Source: Planctomycetota bacterium
Lineage (GTDB): Bacteria; Planctomycetota; Planctomycetia; Pirellulales; UBA7805
Direction of reading: 5' to 3'
Length of the DNA stretch: 64,000 nt
Assembly (NCBI GenBank): GCA_003389215.1
Contig: QQVP01000119.1
Span: 62,001-126,000, forward strand
The notes below the pieces were generated by a model that had not been told where the DNA came from, did not search any database, and was given only the letters and a program-made list of their open reading frames with translations. The position numbers were made by a program, and so were the translations under genes. Positions 61,094 to 64,000 of this stretch are shown one piece after another; positions within the stretch are counted from its first letter, which is position 1, and every line of letters begins with the position of its first letter.

Positions 61094-62953
61094 TTAGGGC
61101 TCCAGCGCATCAAGTCTCGTTCCACACTTGAGCATCCGTTGGCCCATGTACGGGTTGTGTATTTCTGGGCTCCACCAGAGCCAGCGTTCGTAGCCAACTT
61201 TGGCCATACCGCACTCGAACTGGTAGAGATCGTGGCCGAAGAGCGTTTTGCCGCCGTGGGCTTCGAGCAACTTCGTCAACTCGTGGCTAATGCGGCCGAA
61301 GCGCGTGCGCGCATCGACGGCATCCTTTGGAGATTCTGCGGAAAGTCTCGCGACCAACTCGTGAAAGCGGGTTGCGTCTGCCTTCAGTGCATCGGTGTCG
61401 CTCTCGGAGGCGATGATTGCCAGTGCGCTAGTCGATTCGGATAGTGTCGCCATCTGCGCCGGCACGGCATCCAGATCGTCGGCGGCAAGCGTCTTGCTGA
61501 GTTGAAAGTACGCATCGAGCACGCGGCGAATCCGCTGGGCAATCGGCTCGCCCACAACTTGTTTTAGCGTCGCTCGCTGGCTTTCCGGCGGCAGCATCTT
61601 GGCCAACACGTTCTGAAACTGGCTTTCCGCGTTCAGTAGAAACGCGCCGGCCGTCACGACTTCCTCACCAGGCGTCAGGTCGGCGAGCACTTCGTGGTAA
61701 CGAACCCGGTCGTTACCGAAACCCAACGTGCTGTTGCCGGTCGCTCCGCTATCGTTCGAGTACAGCCACTTGCGACCAAGCTGCACTTCGCGGGGCAGGA
61801 ACGTTCCCTCGCCGTTCTTGATCATCACGACCGCCCGCTGACCCGACCACAGCACGGCGTTTTCCGGTATAGCCAGTAAAGATGAATACTGGTGCCGCAA
61901 GCGAGCGCGGGCAAACATTCCGGGCAGCAGCTTGCCGTCGCGGTTGTCGACGTCGATGCGAACGGGTGCGGTCCGCGTTAGCCGCCTTACTTTCGGCTCG
62001 ATATATGAAACGGTCCCGGAAAACGTCTGGCCCCGTTGGCTGCTTACCGACAATTCGACCGGCGTGCCGACTTCGACCAGCGACAATTCGTCTTCAAAGA
62101 TGTCAACGAATAACCAAAGATGCGAGAGATCGGCCAAGTGAAAGAGCCAGTCGCCTTCGTTGACGTACTGACCTTCCTGGACGTGCCGCTCGATCACCGT
62201 GCCGCTGATCGGCGCGTGAACCGGGATGCGGTCCCAAATCTGTTGTCGCTCGGCAAGTTGATCCACCTGCTCAGTCGTCATTCCTTGATACAGCAGCTTT
62301 TGGCGGGCACTGCTGACGATCGCTTCAGGATCGAGTCCGAAACTTGACCTTCCCGTCGTGCGACCTTCTCTCTCACGAGCCGCCTTCACGGCGATGACAA
62401 ACTCCTCTTGCGCCGAAATCAGTTGTGGGCTGTAGATCTCGGCGATGAGTTCGCCTTTCTCAACGGTCTCGCCGGTAAAGCTGACGTGAAGTTTGTCGAT
62501 TCGGCTCTTACCCGTGACCCATGAACTAATTCCCGCGTAACGGCGCTCGTCGTAGTCAATGCGGCCGGTGGTGTCGATTTCGCGATACAACTTCCGCCGC
62601 ATCACCGGCTGGGTGACGACGCCCGCTTGCTGAACTTGCTGGGCGGTGAGTGTCAAGTGCTGAGGCGCTTCGACGATGCCGCCTTCCAGTTCGACCAGCG
62701 CCATGTTGCAGATCGGGCAAACGGCGTTTTCCTTCTTGCTCTTGATCTGCGGATGCATCGGACACCAAAACACGTTGTCCGTGTCCACCGACTCGCCGCC
62801 GATCCCCGCCCAGGCGAGCGCGGCGTGCCATGCGGCATGTGTCTTCTCACGGGCCAGCGGACTCGCCGCGTAGACGATGCCGGCGGCGACAAGCAAAACA
62901 AGGATGGTGACTTTGCGCCAGTGCCGGCGCAAGAATGAAAGTAGTGTTCGCAT
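61094..62953 (-). CDS. cusB: CusB-like RND adaptor with heavy-metal-binding domain
   Basis: A 619-residue adaptor with an N-terminal membrane anchor, then a heavy-metal-binding domain near residue 63 (F-W-C-P-M-H-P, then C-P-I-C-N-M-A-L-V). It goes on with the barrel-sandwich and hairpin (residues 150-260) and the beta domains (S-G-T-V-I-E-R-H-V-Q-E-G-Q). The C-terminal 170 residues are a helical extra domain (residues 450-619, ending around G-M-A-K-V-G-Y-E-R-W-L-W-W). No outer-membrane channel gene lies beside it, so it may share the one at 46.9 kb. Confidence 0.88.
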   Translation of the reverse strand: MRTLLSFLRRHWRKVTILVLLVAAGIVYAASPLAREKTHAAWHAALAWAGIGGESVDTDNVFWCPMHPQIKSKKENAVCPICNMALVELEGGIVEAPQHLTLTAQQVQQAGVVTQPVMRRKLYREIDTTGRIDYDERRYAGISSWVTGKSRIDKLHVSFTGETVEKGELIAEIYSPQLISAQEEFVIAVKAAREREGRTTGRSSFGLDPEAIVSSARQKLLYQGMTTEQVDQLAERQQIWDRIPVHAPISGTVIERHVQEGQYVNEGDWLFHLADLSHLWLFVDIFEDELSLVEVGTPVELSVSSQRGQTFSGTVSYIEPKVRRLTRTAPVRIDVDNRDGKLLPGMFARARLRHQYSSLLAIPENAVLWSGQRAVVMIKNGEGTFLPREVQLGRKWLYSNDSGATGNSTLGFGNDRVRYHEVLADLTPGEEVVTAGAFLLNAESQFQNVLAKMLPPESQRATLKQVVGEPIAQRIRRVLDAYFQLSKTLAADDLDAVPAQMATLSESTSALAIIASESDTDALKADATRFHELVARLSAESPKDAVDARTRFGRISHELTKLLEAHGGKTLFGHDLYQFECGMAKVGYERWLWWSPEIHNPYMGQRMLKCGTRLDALEP

Positions 62954-63082
62954 CGTACAGGCACCTCTCGGTCGCGCCGCCCAAACTAAAGCGCGCGACC
63001 AATCGGAAGTGGATCAAAAGAGTGAGGCCAAGAAACTACGACCGGCAGAGAATTCGGCGCATACCGGTAGCGCCGAGTCGTA

Positions 63083-63493
63083 TCAGGCGTCGATGCGAAC
63101 GTGTTTGGCCTGCAGAGTAGATGGGGCCAGCGAGCCAGCGAGATCGCTTTCCGGACGGCCAGTGCCCGCACGGCCGGCTTCGTCGCCCTCGTCGAGCAGC
63201 GCTTTAGCCAATGCCACGGCAAGCGGGTTGTTCTGTCCGTCCCGCGAATTCTTGGGGTTCGGGCAGGGGCACTGCTCCTTCGCGGGCGATTGCCGCGCCA
63301 GGCAGCAGCCCATGCCGCAACAGCGACCGTCCTCCGTCCCGCAGCAGCACTTGGTGGGCGATGGCGAAACCGACAAGCGCATACCGCGTTCGGTCAAGAC
63401 CATCATTTGCGGAAACAAGCCCGCCAGGCCCAGACTGACGATCAAGCTGGCCGTGACCAGCCATCGAGTTGTACGGTAAATGCTACGCACCAT
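63083..63493 (-). CDS. Exported Cys-rich protein upstream of CusBA
   Basis: A 136-residue protein with an N-terminal membrane helix (TRRWLVTASLIVSLGLAGLF-like). A Cys cluster follows (K-C-C-C-G-T-E-D-G-R-C-C-G-M-G-C-C, then Q-C-P-C-P), with an acidic, Ala-rich C-terminal part. It precedes the adaptor on the same strand, 129 bases away, and likely binds the metal exported by the pump. The ATG at 63493 was chosen because the upstream part lacks a signal-like pattern. Confidence 0.65.
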   Translation of the reverse strand: MVRSIYRTTRWLVTASLIVSLGLAGLFPQMMVLTERGMRLSVSPSPTKCCCGTEDGRCCGMGCCLARQSPAKEQCPCPNPKNSRDGQNNPLAVALAKALLDEGDEAGRAGTGRPESDLAGSLAPSTLQAKHVRIDA

Positions 63494-63641
63494 GACAATT
63501 ATAACTCGCAGCAGAACACCTGCCATCGATTCTGTGATATTTGTCAAACCGCATCAAGACGGCACCGTCAACTGCGTATTGTCCTCTGGCGCACGCATCT
63601 TCACCAGGACGTTCCGTCTCGCCCTAGACTGCCGGTACCGG

Positions 63642-64000
63642 ATGCTCGACACTTCTCGTATGTCGGAGCCAACCGAGACTCAACCGCAATTGCCGAACCT
63701 GCTGCCGCGCAACGTCAGGCTGCTCGGTTGGGCAAGTTTTCTGAATGACGTGGCCAGCGAGATGATCTATCCGCTGATGCCACAGTTTCTGATCACTGTG
63801 TTGGGCGGCAGCCGGTTTCACTTGGGGATCATCGAAGGCGTGGCCGATTCGGCGGCCAGTCTGCTCAAGCTGTGGTCCGGCGGGTGGTCGGATCGTGTGG
63901 GAAGTCGAAAAGGCTTCGTCGTCTGGGGCTACGCGATCGCGACCGTCTCGCGTCCAATCACCGGCTTACTGACGGCTCCCTGGCAACTGTTTTTCGTCAG
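63642..64000 (+). CDS. MFS transporter, N-terminal part only
   Basis: The first 119 residues of a major facilitator protein that runs off the right edge. L-G-W-A-S-F-L-N-D-V-A-S-E-M-I-Y-P starts the first helix and G-G-W-S-D-R-V-G-S-R-K-G is the classic loop 2-3 motif. Either the ATG at 63642 or the one at 63660 is the start. It is divergent from the Cys-rich gene. The substrate is unknown. Confidence 0.8.
   Translation, partial: MLDTSRMSEPTETQPQLPNLLPRNVRLLGWASFLNDVASEMIYPLMPQFLITVLGGSRFHLGIIEGVADSAASLLKLWSGGWSDRVGSRKGFVVWGYAIATVSRPITGLLTAPWQLFFV

Noticed and set aside
63101-63748. A 215-residue plus-strand frame
   Set aside because: It lies opposite the Cys-rich exported gene and across the start of the MFS gene; it has no signal or domain.
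1-64000. CRISPR arrays, insertion sequences, rRNA and tRNA genes
   Set aside because: No regular spacer-repeat array, no transposase and no rRNA was seen. I did not identify a tRNA but could not run a tRNA search.

Overview
The window looks like a piece of a planctomycete chromosome, probably Pirellulales. This is inferred from long GC-rich genes, HME-RND pumps that carry large inserted segments, and small exported Cys-rich proteins. It has no rRNA gene and no tRNA that I could recognise, so the taxonomy is a guess. The left half is mostly accessory DNA on the minus strand. The right half is defence genes followed by a metal-resistance island.

Region by region. (1) 1-12.4 kb, minus strand: a tailed-phage-like morphogenesis block. 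In transcription order it holds a serine recombinase, a PAPS-reductase-fold protein, small unknowns, an HGG-motif protein (small-terminase candidate), two papain-fold cell-wall or amidase-type enzymes, two small membrane proteins, a thioredoxin-like lipoprotein, a GpA-type large terminase, a portal-like protein and a repeat-rich protein cut by the window edge. (2) 12.5-14.6 kb: a few unknown accessory genes. (3) 14.6-16.6 kb: about 2 kb with no convincing gene but with iteron-like and inverted repeats. (4) 16.6-22.4 kb: nine small acidic unknown genes on the minus strand, several with the same leader sequence. (5) 22.1-24.3 kb: repeats and two small unknown genes.

(6) 24.27-29.91 kb: a compact seven-gene minus-strand operon: acyl carrier protein, XRE repressor, ImmA/IrrE-type protease, thymidylate-synthase-like protein, a protein resembling the 5-hmdU-kinase helical / glutamyl-putrescinyl-thymine pyrophosphorylase group, an APH-like phosphotransferase, and a MazG-fold protein with an extra domain. 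It has a perfect 17-bp inverted repeat over its promoter. It looks like a thymine-type hypermodification or modified-nucleotide system under phage-like repressor/protease control, and is the best candidate here for an undescribed system. (7) 30.1-31.9 kb: a MerR-like regulator, a small unknown and an NmrA-family protein flanked by a 31-bp direct repeat. (8) 34.4-41.8 kb: a complete Wadjet (JetABCD) operon led by a small MerR-type HTH gene.

(9) 32.0-34.3 kb and 42.1-64.0 kb: metal and selenium genes. A Cu-type P1B ATPase lies left of Wadjet. To the right are Cys-rich exported proteins, a CsoR/RcnR-family repressor with its operator, a His-rich P1B ATPase with an atypical membrane motif, thioredoxin-like and His-rich exported proteins, a CzcCBA-like RND pump, a LysR-TSUP-SelD group in which selD has an in-frame TGA (selenocysteine), a CusBA-like pump and the start of an MFS transporter. 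Together they form a multi-layer cation export system: cytoplasm to periplasm by P-type ATPases, periplasm to outside by two RND pumps, with Cys- and His-rich periplasmic proteins as likely metal buffers.
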